Below, piece after piece: positions 28,478 to 36,677 of a stretch of DNA of 64,000 nt (position 1 is the stretch's first letter; the number at the start of each line of letters is the position of its first letter). The translations under genes were made by a program, and so were the position numbers. The notes beneath the pieces were generated by a model. The model did not search any database. It was not told the DNA's origin and saw only the letters and a program-made list of their open reading frames with translations. The DNA comes from Poseidonocella sp. HB161398 (GTDB lineage Bacteria > Pseudomonadota > Alphaproteobacteria > Rhodobacterales > Rhodobacteraceae). The stretch is taken from positions 1-64,000 of the forward strand of contig NZ_VATA01000016.1 in the NCBI RefSeq assembly GCF_005870025.1, read 5' to 3'.

Positions 28478-29461
28478 TCAGCAGTAGCGCTCGACCCCGG
28501 CGATCTGGTGGTCGCCATAGCGGTCGCCATTGGCGAAGCCCGCGGGCAGGATCGCCGCGATCTCGGCCCGTTCCTCCTCGGTGAAGGCCATTTCGGTGGC
28601 GCCCAGCCATTCGCGCAGATGCTCGGCGGTGCGGGTGCCCGGGATCGGGATCAGGTGCTCGCCCTGCTCCAGCACCCAGGCCAGCGCCGCCGCCGACACC
28701 GTCCAGCCCTTGCCGCGGCAATAGTCGCGGAAGCGCGCGACATGCGCCTCGTTGTAGAAGAAGTTCGGCTGGGTGAAGCGCGGGTTGGTCTTGCGGAAAT
28801 CGGTATCCGCGAATCCCTGCGGCACGACCGGGGCCTCGCCGAACATGCCGCGCGCCAGCGGCGAGAACGGGACGAAGGCGACGCCGAGCTTGCGGCAGGT
28901 CTCGATCAGCCCCAGCTCGGGCTGGCGGGTCCAGAGCGAGTACTCGTTCTGCACCGCCGTCACCGGCACGACCCGATGGGCGCGGCGCAGCGTCGAGGGC
29001 GCGATCTCGCTCAGCCCCCAGCCGTCGATCAGCCCTTCCTCGATCAGCTTGCCCATGGTCTCCGCGACCTCTTCGACCGGGCGCTCCTGCTCGCGGCGGT
29101 GGATGTAGTAGAGCTCCAGCTTCGAGCGGTTGAGCCGCTCCAGCGTCCCTTCCAGCTCGGCGCGGATGTAGTCTTCGGAATTGTCGAAGCTGCGCGGCGG
29201 TCCGGGGACGATCCCGACCTTCGAGGCCAGCACGATATCCGGCTTCTTCTCCGCGATGTAGCGGCCGATCACCCGCTCGGAGCGTCCCATGCCATAGATG
29301 TTGGACGTGTCCCAGAAATCGATCCCGGCCTCGACCGCGGCATCGAGACAGGCCAGCGAGACCTCGTCATCGGCAGTGCCGAAGAACCCGGCAAAGCTCA
29401 TGCAGCCAAGGCCGATCGCCCCGACTTCGGGACCCGCGGCCCCAAGTTTGCGTTTTTTCAT
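28478..29461 (-). CDS. Aldo/keto reductase
   Basis: A 327-residue NADPH-dependent (alpha/beta)8 oxidoreductase. The catalytic tetrad is visible: Asp and Tyr in WDTSNIYGMGRSE, Lys in VLASKVG, and His in YYIHRREQ. GLSEIAPSTLRRAH and PIPGTRTAEHL are characteristic of the AKR13/YakC-like group. It follows deoD by 13 bp in the same direction and is probably cotranscribed. The physiological carbonyl substrate is unknown. Confidence 0.9.
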   Translation of the reverse strand: MKKRKLGAAGPEVGAIGLGCMSFAGFFGTADDEVSLACLDAAVEAGIDFWDTSNIYGMGRSERVIGRYIAEKKPDIVLASKVGIVPGPPRSFDNSEDYIRAELEGTLERLNRSKLELYYIHRREQERPVEEVAETMGKLIEEGLIDGWGLSEIAPSTLRRAHRVVPVTAVQNEYSLWTRQPELGLIETCRKLGVAFVPFSPLARGMFGEAPVVPQGFADTDFRKTNPRFTQPNFFYNEAHVARFRDYCRGKGWTVSAAALAWVLEQGEHLIPIPGTRTAEHLREWLGATEMAFTEEERAEIAAILPAGFANGDRYGDHQIAGVERYC

Positions 29462-29474
29462 GTGATGGAACCTC

Positions 29475-30179
29475 TTACGAAAATGCGGCCTCTAGGGCGA
29501 TTTCGACCATGTCGCCGAAACTGGTCTGCCGGTCGGCCGAGGGCAGGGCCTCGCCGGTGAGAAGGTGGTCGCTGACGGTCAGGACGGCCAGCGCGCGGCG
29601 GCCGAAGCGGGCGGCGACGGTATAGAGCTCGGCCGCCTCCATCTCGACGGCCAGCACGCCGTGCCGGGTCATCTGCTCGTTCAGGTCGGGGCGCTCGTCA
29701 TAGAAGACATCGGCCGAATAGACATTGCCGCAATGGGTCGGCAGGGCCCGCGCCTCTGCCGCCTTCGCCGCCGCCGCCAGCAGGCCGTAATCGGCGCAGG
29801 GGGCGAAGTTCAGCTCCTTGAAGAAGCCCTTCGACGGGGTCGACATCGAGGTGCAGGACATGGCGATCACCAGGTCGCGCAGCTTGACCGCCTCCTGCAT
29901 CGCGCCGCAGGAGCCGATGCGGACCAGCGTCTGCGCGCCGTAGTCGCGGATCAGCTCGTTGGCATAGATCGACAGGCTCGGCATCCCCATGCCAGAGCCC
30001 TGGATGGTCACCCGGTTGCCCTTCCAGCTGCCGGTGAAGCCCAGCATCCCGCGCACCTCGTTGACGCAGACCGCGCCCTCGAGGAAGGTCTCGGCCGCCC
30101 ATTTCGCCCGCAGCGGATCGCCGGGCATCAGGACGGTCTCGGCGATCTCGCCGGGCTTGGCGCCGATATGGATGGTCAT
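29475..30179 (-). CDS. deoD: Purine-nucleoside phosphorylase, DeoD type
   Basis: A 234-residue hexameric-type phosphorylase that cleaves purine (deoxy)nucleosides. [20 protein letters not shown] then [32 protein letters not shown] and VSDHLLTGE (catalytic Asp region) are DeoD hallmarks. ATG 30179 is preceded by AAGGAG. A BMP-type ABC transporter that may import nucleosides lies about 10 kb away. Confidence 0.96.
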   Translation of the reverse strand: MTIHIGAKPGEIAETVLMPGDPLRAKWAAETFLEGAVCVNEVRGMLGFTGSWKGNRVTIQGSGMGMPSLSIYANELIRDYGAQTLVRIGSCGAMQEAVKLRDLVIAMSCTSMSTPSKGFFKELNFAPCADYGLLAAAAKAAEARALPTHCGNVYSADVFYDERPDLNEQMTRHGVLAVEMEAAELYTVAARFGRRALAVLTVSDHLLTGEALPSADRQTSFGDMVEIALEAAFS

Positions 30180-30463
30180 GGAAGTCTCCTTGCTCCGGCA
30201 GGTCCGCATCCGGGACCGGGTCGTCGCGGGCAGAGTGCCGCCGCCCGGGCAGGGGCGCAACCGCCGTTTCGCGGGTGCGGCGCTTCGCGGGCCGCCGCCG
30301 CGCGGACCCGGCCGGCAGGTCGCATATATGCATGTAAGTTCCATGTTTTGTCATGGATCAAACCGTGCAACCATTAAGGGAGCGGATCTGGATGCGGACA
30401 TCCCGAGGATCGGGCATGCCGGCCAGCGGGGGCGGTGCGGCGCAAACGGCAAGGCGGATCGCG

Positions 30464-31006
30464 ATGCAGAGCTTCTACCGGCTGGACGGATTGGACCGCA
30501 TTGTCGAATGCGGTGGCGACTGGGACAGATTCTGCCTGGAGAACGGCAGCCCGGCGCTCCTGGCGCATCATGTCCAGGGCAGGATGCTCTGGGACCATGT
30601 CGACGGCATCGACATGACCAGCTATCTCGGCGCGATCTTCTTCCATGTCCGTCGCAGCGGCAAGGTCTTCGCCATCCGCCACCGCTGCGACAGCGCGCTG
30701 ATGGCGCGTCTCTTCGAGATGTCGACGGAACCGGCGGGCGAGGGGCTGCTGGTCACGCACCGCCTCATCTGGGAAGAGCGGCTGCATGACGGCGACTGGC
30801 TGCCGCGGATGGAGGACGTGGTGGAGGCGCCGCGCTGCTCGGTCTGCTGCCGCTTCCATCTCGATGGCGCCTGGGTCGACCCGCTCCGCCTTTCGGGCAG
30901 GGTGCTGCGGCCGTCCGCCCACTGCCTCTGCACCGCCTGCAAGCAGGAGCTGCGCGAGCGGCTGGACGAGGCGGCGCGGGAGGGAAAGGGCCGGGCGCAG
31001 GGCTGA
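30464..31006 (+). CDS. PAS-like domain protein with C-terminal cysteine clusters
   Basis: 180 residues. FYRLDGLDRIVECGGDWDRF, the following LAHHVQGRMLWDHVDG and the region to RCDSALMARLFEM resemble the PAS-like sensor fold seen in small cytosolic proteins. The last 50 residues carry CSVCCRFHLDG and CLCTACKQEL, six cysteines that could bind a metal or be redox-active. No output domain is present. ATG 30464 is chosen because the PAS-like fold begins there; an ORF start at 30353 would add 37 low-information residues. Function unknown; sensing is an inference. Confidence 0.6.
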   Translation: MQSFYRLDGLDRIVECGGDWDRFCLENGSPALLAHHVQGRMLWDHVDGIDMTSYLGAIFFHVRRSGKVFAIRHRCDSALMARLFEMSTEPAGEGLLVTHRLIWEERLHDGDWLPRMEDVVEAPRCSVCCRFHLDGAWVDPLRLSGRVLRPSAHCLCTACKQELRERLDEAAREGKGRAQG

Positions 31007-31028
31007 GGGCCGCTGCGCCGGGCCGGGG

Positions 31029-32996
31029 TCACTCGGCGGCGACGCGCTTCGGCTGCGCCAGGGCGACGATATCCGCCATGATCCGGTTCAGCTCGAAATC
31101 CTTCGGCGTGTAGACCCGCGAGACGCCCATCGCGCGCAGCGCCTCGGCATCGTCGTCGGGGATGATGCCGCCGACCATGACCGGGATATGGCCGAGCCCG
31201 GCCGCGGGCAGCTTCGCCATCAGGTCCTTGACCAGCGGGATATGGCTGCCCGAGAGGATCGAGAGGCCGATGACATGCGGCTCCTTCTCCTTGGCGGCGG
31301 CGATGATCTCGTCCGGGGTCAGGCGGATGCCGGCATAGTCGATCTCCATCCCGCAGTCGCGGGCGCGGAAGACGATCTGCTCGGCGCCGTTCGAATGCCC
31401 GTCGAGCCCCGGCTTGCCCATCAGGAAGCGCAGGCGGCGGCCCAGCTTGTCGGAAACCGCGTCGACCGCGGCGCGGATGTCCTCCAGCCCTTCGGTCTTG
31501 TTCGAGGGCGCCGCGGAGACGCCGGTCGGGCCGCGGTACTGGCCATGGACCTGGCGCATCACCCCGGCCCATTCGCCGGTGGTCACGCCCGCCTTCGCTG
31601 CGGTGATCGAGGGCGGCATGATGTTCTCGCCCGCCTCGGCCGCGGCGCGCAGCCCTTCGAGCGCGGCCTGCACGGCGGCCGCGTCGCGCCCGGCGCGCCA
31701 GGCCTCAAGCCGCCCGATCTGCTCGGCCTCCACCGCCGGATCGACCGTCATGATGCCGCCATCGGCGCCCATCAGCGGCGAGGGCTCGCCCTCGGTCCAG
31801 CGGTTCACGCCGACCACGACGGTATTGCCCTTCTCGATCTGGTTGATCCGGTCGGCATTCGATTCCACCAGCCGGCTCTTCATGTACTCGATCGCGGCGA
31901 TCGCCCCGCCCATCGCGTCGATATTCGCCAGCTCGGCGCGGGCGCCCTCCTTCAGCTCGTGGACCTTGTCCTCGATCGCAGGGTTGTGGTCGAAGATGTC
32001 GTTGTATTCCAGCAGGTCGGTCTCGTAGGCCATGATCTGCTGCATCCGCAGCGACCATTGCTGGTCCCAGGGCCGGGGCAGGCCGAGCGCCTCGTTCCAG
32101 GCTGGCAGCTGCACCGCGCGGGCGCGGGCCTTCTTCGACAGCGTCACGGCCAGCATCTCGATCAGGATGCGGTAGACGTTGTTCTCGGGCTGCTGCTCGG
32201 TCAGGCCGAGCGAGTTCACCTGCACGCCGTAGCGGAAGCGGCGGTACTTGATGTCGGCCACATGGTAGCGGTGCGCGCAGATCTCGTCCCAGAGATCGAC
32301 GAAGGCGCGCATCTTGCACATCTCGGTGATGAAGCGGATGCCGGCATTCACGAAGAAGCTGATGCGGCCGACCACGACCGGGAAATCCTCGGCCGGGACC
32401 TTGCCCTTGACGTCGTCGAGCACCGCGCAGGCGGTGGCCAGCGCGAAGGCCAGCTCCTGCTCGGGCGTCGCGCCCGCCTCCTGCAGGTGGTAGGAACACA
32501 CGTTCATCGGGTTCCATTTCGGGATGTGCTGGTAGCAATAGGCCGCCACGTCGGTGATCATGTTGATCGAGGGCTTGGGCGGGCAGACATAGGTGCCGCG
32601 GCTCAGGTACTCCTTGATCAGGTCGTTCTGCACCGTGCCCTGCAGCTTGGCGATGTCGGCGCCCTGCTCCTCGGCGACGGCGACATAGAGCGACAGCAGC
32701 CAGGGCGCCGTCGCGTTGATCGTCATCGAGGTGTTCATCTGCTCCAGCGGGATGTCCTCGAAGAGCGCGCGCATGTCGCCGAGATGGCTGACCGGCACGC
32801 CGACCTTGCCGACCTCGCCGCGGGACAGTTCGTGGTCGCTGTCATAGCCGGTCTGGGTCGGCAGGTCGAAAGCCACCGACAGCCCTGTCTGGCCCTTGGC
32901 CAGATTGGTCCGGTAGAGCGCGTTCGACGCCTTGGCCGTGGAATGGCCGGCATAGGTGCGGAAGAGCCAGGGCTTGTCTTTCTGTGCGTCGGTCAT
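31029..32996 (-). CDS. ecm: (2R)-ethylmalonyl-CoA mutase
   Basis: A 655-residue B12-dependent mutase, single-chain, of the methylmalonyl-CoA mutase superfamily. The N-terminal barrel has KPWLFRTYAGHSTAKASN and FDLPTQTGYDSDHELSRGEV. The C-terminal cobalamin domain has GKPGLDGHSNGAEQI (DxHxxG-type), SILSGSH and VGGIIPDDD. It catalyses ethylmalonyl-CoA to methylsuccinyl-CoA. Divergent neighbour ccr makes the preceding intermediate, which supports Ecm over plain methylmalonyl-CoA mutase. ATG 32996 has GAGG upstream. Confidence 0.95.
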   Translation of the reverse strand: MTDAQKDKPWLFRTYAGHSTAKASNALYRTNLAKGQTGLSVAFDLPTQTGYDSDHELSRGEVGKVGVPVSHLGDMRALFEDIPLEQMNTSMTINATAPWLLSLYVAVAEEQGADIAKLQGTVQNDLIKEYLSRGTYVCPPKPSINMITDVAAYCYQHIPKWNPMNVCSYHLQEAGATPEQELAFALATACAVLDDVKGKVPAEDFPVVVGRISFFVNAGIRFITEMCKMRAFVDLWDEICAHRYHVADIKYRRFRYGVQVNSLGLTEQQPENNVYRILIEMLAVTLSKKARARAVQLPAWNEALGLPRPWDQQWSLRMQQIMAYETDLLEYNDIFDHNPAIEDKVHELKEGARAELANIDAMGGAIAAIEYMKSRLVESNADRINQIEKGNTVVVGVNRWTEGEPSPLMGADGGIMTVDPAVEAEQIGRLEAWRAGRDAAAVQAALEGLRAAAEAGENIMPPSITAAKAGVTTGEWAGVMRQVHGQYRGPTGVSAAPSNKTEGLEDIRAAVDAVSDKLGRRLRFLMGKPGLDGHSNGAEQIVFRARDCGMEIDYAGIRLTPDEIIAAAKEKEPHVIGLSILSGSHIPLVKDLMAKLPAAGLGHIPVMVGGIIPDDDAEALRAMGVSRVYTPKDFELNRIMADIVALAQPKRVAAE

Positions 32997-33464
32997 TCGG
33001 GCCTCGCCTGTCAGAACGTGTAACATTCGTGCGTCATGAGCCTGATAGACGGAATAATGTGTCCCTGTCAATTCGCTGCGTTGCAACAAGCTGCATACGT
33101 GCCCCGCAGCATTCCACTTGCCGCTTCGCCGGTCTGATCAGGCGGGAAACGCTGCAAAAGTGACGCCTCTCCAGCCGCGCGGCAAGGCTGCATCGCAGCG
33201 GGCCCGCCATTTTTCCCGGTCCGCTCCGGACGTCCGTCCCCTGGCGCGCCAGGCTGCGGCCGCAGCGGCCGTCTTCTGCATCCGCATCCTGGCCGCGGGG
33301 TCTTCTGCATTTCTGTCAATATGTTCCAAGGTCTGGTCATTCAGTGCGACATAAAATTTCAAAAACACAGAAATAATGATTGCGAAGTTGCGTCCAACGC
33401 TCTACTTCAAGCGAGAAGCGCGTTCTCTGCGGCGCGGCGTGAGATAGTTGCGAAGGAGGCACTG
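32997..33464. other. 468-bp divergent regulatory region between ecm and ccr
   Basis: Non-coding. On the minus strand there is a good sigma-70-like promoter for ecm at 33043-33071. Around 33380-33435 there are repeats of TTGCG(A), and around 33075-33097 there is a TTGCAA palindrome next to TGCA. The strip 33310-33380 is AT-rich and probably contains the ccr promoter. The RBS of ccr (AAGGAGG) lies at the right end. No twin TGTGATCACA element is present. Confidence 0.6.
33043..33071 (-). promoter_or_regulatory. Sigma-70-like promoter of ecm
   Basis: On the minus strand TTGACA (complement of 33066-33071) is separated by 17 bp from CTATCA (complement of 33043-33048). It lies 47 bp upstream of the ecm ATG. 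The -35 box is perfect and the -10 is poor. Confidence 0.5.
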
Positions 33465-34757
33465 ATGGCTCTCGACACCAACCCGGCGATCGCGGCGTAT
33501 GAAGCGCCCGAGAAGGACCTCTACGAAATCGGCGAGATGCCCCCGATGGGCTATGTCCCGAAATCCATGTACGCCTGGGCGATCCGCCGCGAGCGCCATG
33601 GCGAGCCGGACAAGTCCTTCCAGGTCGAAGTGGTCGACGTGCCGCGCCTCGACAGCCATGAAGTGCTGGTGCTGGTGATGGCCGCGGGCGTGAACTACAA
33701 CGGCATCTGGGCCGGTCTCGGCGTGCCGATCTCGCCTTTCGACGGCCATGGCGCCCCCTACCACATCGCCGGATCCGACGCCTCGGGCATCGTCTGGGCG
33801 GTGGGCGACAAGGTCAAGCGCTGGAAGGTCGGCGACGAGGTGGTGATCCACTGCAACCAGGATGACGGCGACGACGAGGAATGCAACGGCGGCGACCCGA
33901 TGTTCTCGCCGACCCAGCGGATCTGGGGCTACGAGACGCCGGACGGCTCCTTCGCGCAGTTCACCCGGGTGCAGGCGCAGCAGCTGATGCCGCGGCCCCG
34001 GCACCTGACCTGGGAGGAATCCGCCTGCTACACGCTGACCCTCGCGACTGCCTACCGGATGCTCTTCGGCCATGAGCCGCACGAGCTGAAGCCCGGCCAC
34101 AACGTGCTGGTCTGGGGCGCCTCGGGCGGCCTCGGCTCCTATGCGATCCAGCTGATCAACACGGCCGGGGCGAACGCGATCGCGGTGATCTCGGACGAGG
34201 ACAAGCGCGACTTCGTGATGTCGCTCGGCGCCAAGGGCGTGCTGAACCGCAAGGATTTCAACTGCTGGGGCCAGCTGCCGACGGTGAACACGCCGGAATA
34301 CAAGACCTGGTTCAACGAGGTCCGCAAGTTCGGCAAGGCGATCTGGGACATCACCGGCAAGGGCAACAACGTCGACATCGTCTTCGAGCATCCCGGCGAG
34401 GCGACCTTCCCGGTCTCGACCTTCGTCTGCAAGAAGGGCGGCATGGTGGTGATCTGCGCGGGCACGACCGGCTTCAACTGCACCTTCGACGTGCGCTACA
34501 TGTGGATGCACCAGAAGCGCCTGCAGGGCAGCCACTTCGCCCATCTCAAGCAGGCCGCGGCCGCCAACAAGCTGATGATCGAGCGCCGCCTCGATCCGGT
34601 GATGTCCGAGGTCTTCCCCTGGGCCGAGATCCCGGATGCGCACATGAAGATGCTGAAGAACCAGCACAAGCCCGGCAACATGTCGGTGCTGGTGCAGGCG
34701 CCGACCACCGGGCTGCGCACGCTCGAGGACGCGCTGGAGGCGCGCCCGAGCGCCTGA
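33465..34757 (+). CDS. ccr: Crotonyl-CoA carboxylase/reductase
   Basis: A 430-residue medium-chain reductase that reductively carboxylates crotonyl-CoA to ethylmalonyl-CoA with NADPH and CO2. MYAWAIRRERHGEPDKSFQV, VWAVGDKVKRWKVGDEVVIH, VWGASGGLGSYAIQLI (NADPH-binding Rossmann fold) and the C-terminal MKMLKNQHKPGNMSVLVQAP are typical of Ccr. It is the key enzyme of the ethylmalonyl-CoA pathway. ATG 33465 is preceded by AAGGAGG. Confidence 0.98.
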   Translation: MALDTNPAIAAYEAPEKDLYEIGEMPPMGYVPKSMYAWAIRRERHGEPDKSFQVEVVDVPRLDSHEVLVLVMAAGVNYNGIWAGLGVPISPFDGHGAPYHIAGSDASGIVWAVGDKVKRWKVGDEVVIHCNQDDGDDEECNGGDPMFSPTQRIWGYETPDGSFAQFTRVQAQQLMPRPRHLTWEESACYTLTLATAYRMLFGHEPHELKPGHNVLVWGASGGLGSYAIQLINTAGANAIAVISDEDKRDFVMSLGAKGVLNRKDFNCWGQLPTVNTPEYKTWFNEVRKFGKAIWDITGKGNNVDIVFEHPGEATFPVSTFVCKKGGMVVICAGTTGFNCTFDVRYMWMHQKRLQGSHFAHLKQAAAANKLMIERRLDPVMSEVFPWAEIPDAHMKMLKNQHKPGNMSVLVQAPTTGLRTLEDALEARPSA

Positions 34758-34783
34758 TCCGCCGCAAGTCCGCCGCGACTGCC

Positions 34784-34811
34784 GGGCCGTCCTTCGGGGC
34801 GGCCCTTTTTT
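34784..34811 (+). terminator. Rho-independent terminator of ccr
   Basis: A stem GGGCCGTCC / GGGGCGGCCC with a TTC loop, followed by TTTTTT (34806-34811). It lies 27 bp after the ccr stop and has the clearest T-run in the window. Confidence 0.85.
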
Positions 34812-35020
34812 GCGCGATGTTAACCCGGGAATGCGACACCGGAGGGGCGGGGCCGCCGCGGCGCCGGGCGCGGCCCGGCAGGGGAGGCCACGGAAATCAG
34901 GGGCCTGCCTCGACGGCCCTCGCCATTTCTGGGGAGGGAATTTCCGTGAGTTTCTGGGCCGGCGGGTTTCGTGCTATGGTTGTATTAATCCTCTGTTAAC
35001 CACTCACTGGGAATTCTTTC

Positions 35021-35233
35021 ATGCAACAGGACTGGGTGCTGGACGTTCTCGCGGATCTCAGGAGCTTCGCGCAGCAGAATGGCATGTTCGCTCTCGCCGA
35101 GCAGATCGACGACACCCTGATTGTGGCCGCTGCAGACCTCGCGGCACATCGGGGTCGCGAAGCCGGGGTGGAGCATGGACCGGAAGCTCGAGAGTCTGAT
35201 TGGCAGGTTGCAGGAGGCAAGCAGCCGCGCTGA
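35021..35233 (+). CDS. Small protein overlapping the luxR-type gene
   Basis: 70 residues starting MQQDWVLDVLADLRSFAQQN and then GMFALAEQIDDTLIVAAADL. The first 45 residues form a confident amphipathic helical segment. I recall similar short ORFs before LuxR-type genes in Rhodobacteraceae. Its last 59 bp overlap the luxR gene in a different frame, which may couple translation. Function unknown. Confidence 0.6.
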   Translation: MQQDWVLDVLADLRSFAQQNGMFALAEQIDDTLIVAAADLAAHRGREAGVEHGPEARESDWQVAGGKQPR

Positions 35234-35888
35234 TCTCCAGGACGCCGTCTGCCTGCTGCGCGACCATTACGGCGTCGACCATGTCGTCTACCACTCCGTC
35301 AACCAGTCAGAGGAACCCTATGCGGCGCTGACCTACGGGCCGGACTGGGTCGAGCGCTATATCGAGAAGGACTATGCCCGGATCGATCCGGTGGTGCAGG
35401 GATGCTACCAGCGGTTCCAGCCGGTCGACTGGAAGCAGCTCGACTGGAGCAGCCGCGCCGCCCGCAGCTTCCTCGGAGAGGCGATCTCGGCCGGGGTCGG
35501 CAACCAGGGGCTCTCGGTCCCGATCCGCGGCCCGAACGGGCAGTTCGCGATGTTCACCGTCAGCGCCCGCGCCGGGGATGACAGCTGGCACCGCTTCACC
35601 GCCGGGCATCTGGGCGACCTGCTGCTGATCGCGCATTACATGAACCAGAAGGCGCTGGAATTCGGCAATGCGCCGGAGCGGGTGCCGGGCCGCCAGCTTT
35701 CGCCCAGGGAGGTCGACGCGCTCAGCCTCCTGGCCAACGGCCATTCGCGCGGCCAGGCCTCGGAAACGCTCGGCATCTCCGAACACACGCTGCGGGTCTA
35801 TATCGAGGCGGCGCGGCTGAAGCTCGGGGCGCAGAACACGACCCATGCCGTCGCGCTCGCGCTCAGCCACGGGCTGATCATCCTCTAG
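35175..35888 (+). CDS. LuxR family transcriptional regulator with autoinducer-binding domain
   Basis: 237 residues. The N-terminal domain (about 1-165) has HVVYHSVNQSEEPYAALTYG and DWVERYIEKDYARIDPVV, the Trp/Tyr/Asp pattern of acyl-homoserine-lactone binding. The C-terminal HTH has SPREVDALSLLANGHSRGQA, then SETLGISEHTLRVYIEAARL. ATG 35175 is preceded by GGTGGAGC. It precedes a luxI-type gene by 106 bp, so the two probably form a quorum-sensing pair. Confidence 0.88.
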   Translation: MDRKLESLIGRLQEASSRADLQDAVCLLRDHYGVDHVVYHSVNQSEEPYAALTYGPDWVERYIEKDYARIDPVVQGCYQRFQPVDWKQLDWSSRAARSFLGEAISAGVGNQGLSVPIRGPNGQFAMFTVSARAGDDSWHRFTAGHLGDLLLIAHYMNQKALEFGNAPERVPGRQLSPREVDALSLLANGHSRGQASETLGISEHTLRVYIEAARLKLGAQNTTHAVALALSHGLIIL

Positions 35889-35959
35889 CCGAATGATAAC
35901 GAGGGATTAACCACGCGGCCGCCGCAGCAAGGACCGGTCAACGCCGCCGCCGTCATGGT

Positions 35960-35980
35960 CCGGACATAGCAAATGTCTGG
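35960..35980. promoter_or_regulatory. Lux-box-like palindrome upstream of luxI
   Basis: CCGGACAT-AGCAA-ATGTCTGG, an imperfect 21-bp dyad (7 of 8 pairs match per arm). It ends 14 bp before the luxI ATG, overlapping the presumed leader. It is a candidate binding site for the adjacent LuxR-type protein, or a leader hairpin affecting luxI translation. Confidence 0.45.
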
Positions 35981-35994
35981 GGGGACATCGAAAA

Positions 35995-36636
35995 ATGCTG
36001 CACTTTCTCTATGCAAACCAGCTGCACACCCAGCCGGCCCTGCGCGACTCGATGTTCCGCGACCGCGCCGACCAGTTCTCTGCCCGGCTCGGCTGGGCGG
36101 TCTCGGTCAGCGAGGCCGGCGAAGAGCGCGACGGCTATGACGCGCTCGATCCGCTCTACGTGATCTGGGAAACTGGCGGGCGGCATGGCGGCTCGATGCG
36201 CTTCCTGCCGAGCACCGGGCCGACCATGCTGAACGACCATTTCCTCGGGCTGCTCGACGGGCGGCCGCTGCGCAATCCGCGGATCTGGGAATGCACCCGC
36301 TTCTGCCTGGCGCGCGGCGCGGCGCCGAGCGTCTCGGCGGCGCTGATGCTGGGCGGGGCGGAGCTCGGACTGGGGATGGGGCTCGATTTCTCGGCCGGGG
36401 TCTTCGATGCCCGCATGACCCGCATCTATGCGCGGCTGGGCTGGAACCCGGCGGTGCTCGGCAGTGCCGGGGAGGGGCGCGACCGGATCGCCGCGGGCCT
36501 CTGGCACTTCTCCGAGAGCATTGCCGACCGGCTGGCGGAGAAGGCCGGGATCGCCCGCGCCCGCAGCCGCAGCTGGTACCACCTGTCGATGGACCGCGCC
36601 GCGCGGCTGGGCCGTCCGCAGCTCGTCCCGGCCTGA
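35995..36636 (+). CDS. Acyl-homoserine-lactone synthase (LuxI family)
   Basis: 213 residues. All canonical LuxI residues are present: Arg24, Phe28, Trp34, Asp49, Asp52, Arg69, Glu99 and Arg102 (in FRDRADQF, LGW, YDALDPLYVIW, GGSMRFLPSTGPTML and WECTRFCL). It makes acyl-homoserine lactones from acyl-ACP or acyl-CoA and SAM. The acyl chain cannot be predicted from sequence. It follows the luxR-type gene. Confidence 0.92.
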   Translation: MLHFLYANQLHTQPALRDSMFRDRADQFSARLGWAVSVSEAGEERDGYDALDPLYVIWETGGRHGGSMRFLPSTGPTMLNDHFLGLLDGRPLRNPRIWECTRFCLARGAAPSVSAALMLGGAELGLGMGLDFSAGVFDARMTRIYARLGWNPAVLGSAGEGRDRIAAGLWHFSESIADRLAEKAGIARARSRSWYHLSMDRAARLGRPQLVPA

Positions 36637-36677
36637 TCGCGCTGGCATAATCCCGCCTGCTTGGATAGGGTCCGGCC

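Noticed and set aside
31029-32996. Annotation as ordinary methylmalonyl-CoA mutase
   Set aside because: Divergent ccr and the FDLPTQTGYDSDHELSRGEV block fit ethylmalonyl-CoA mutase better.
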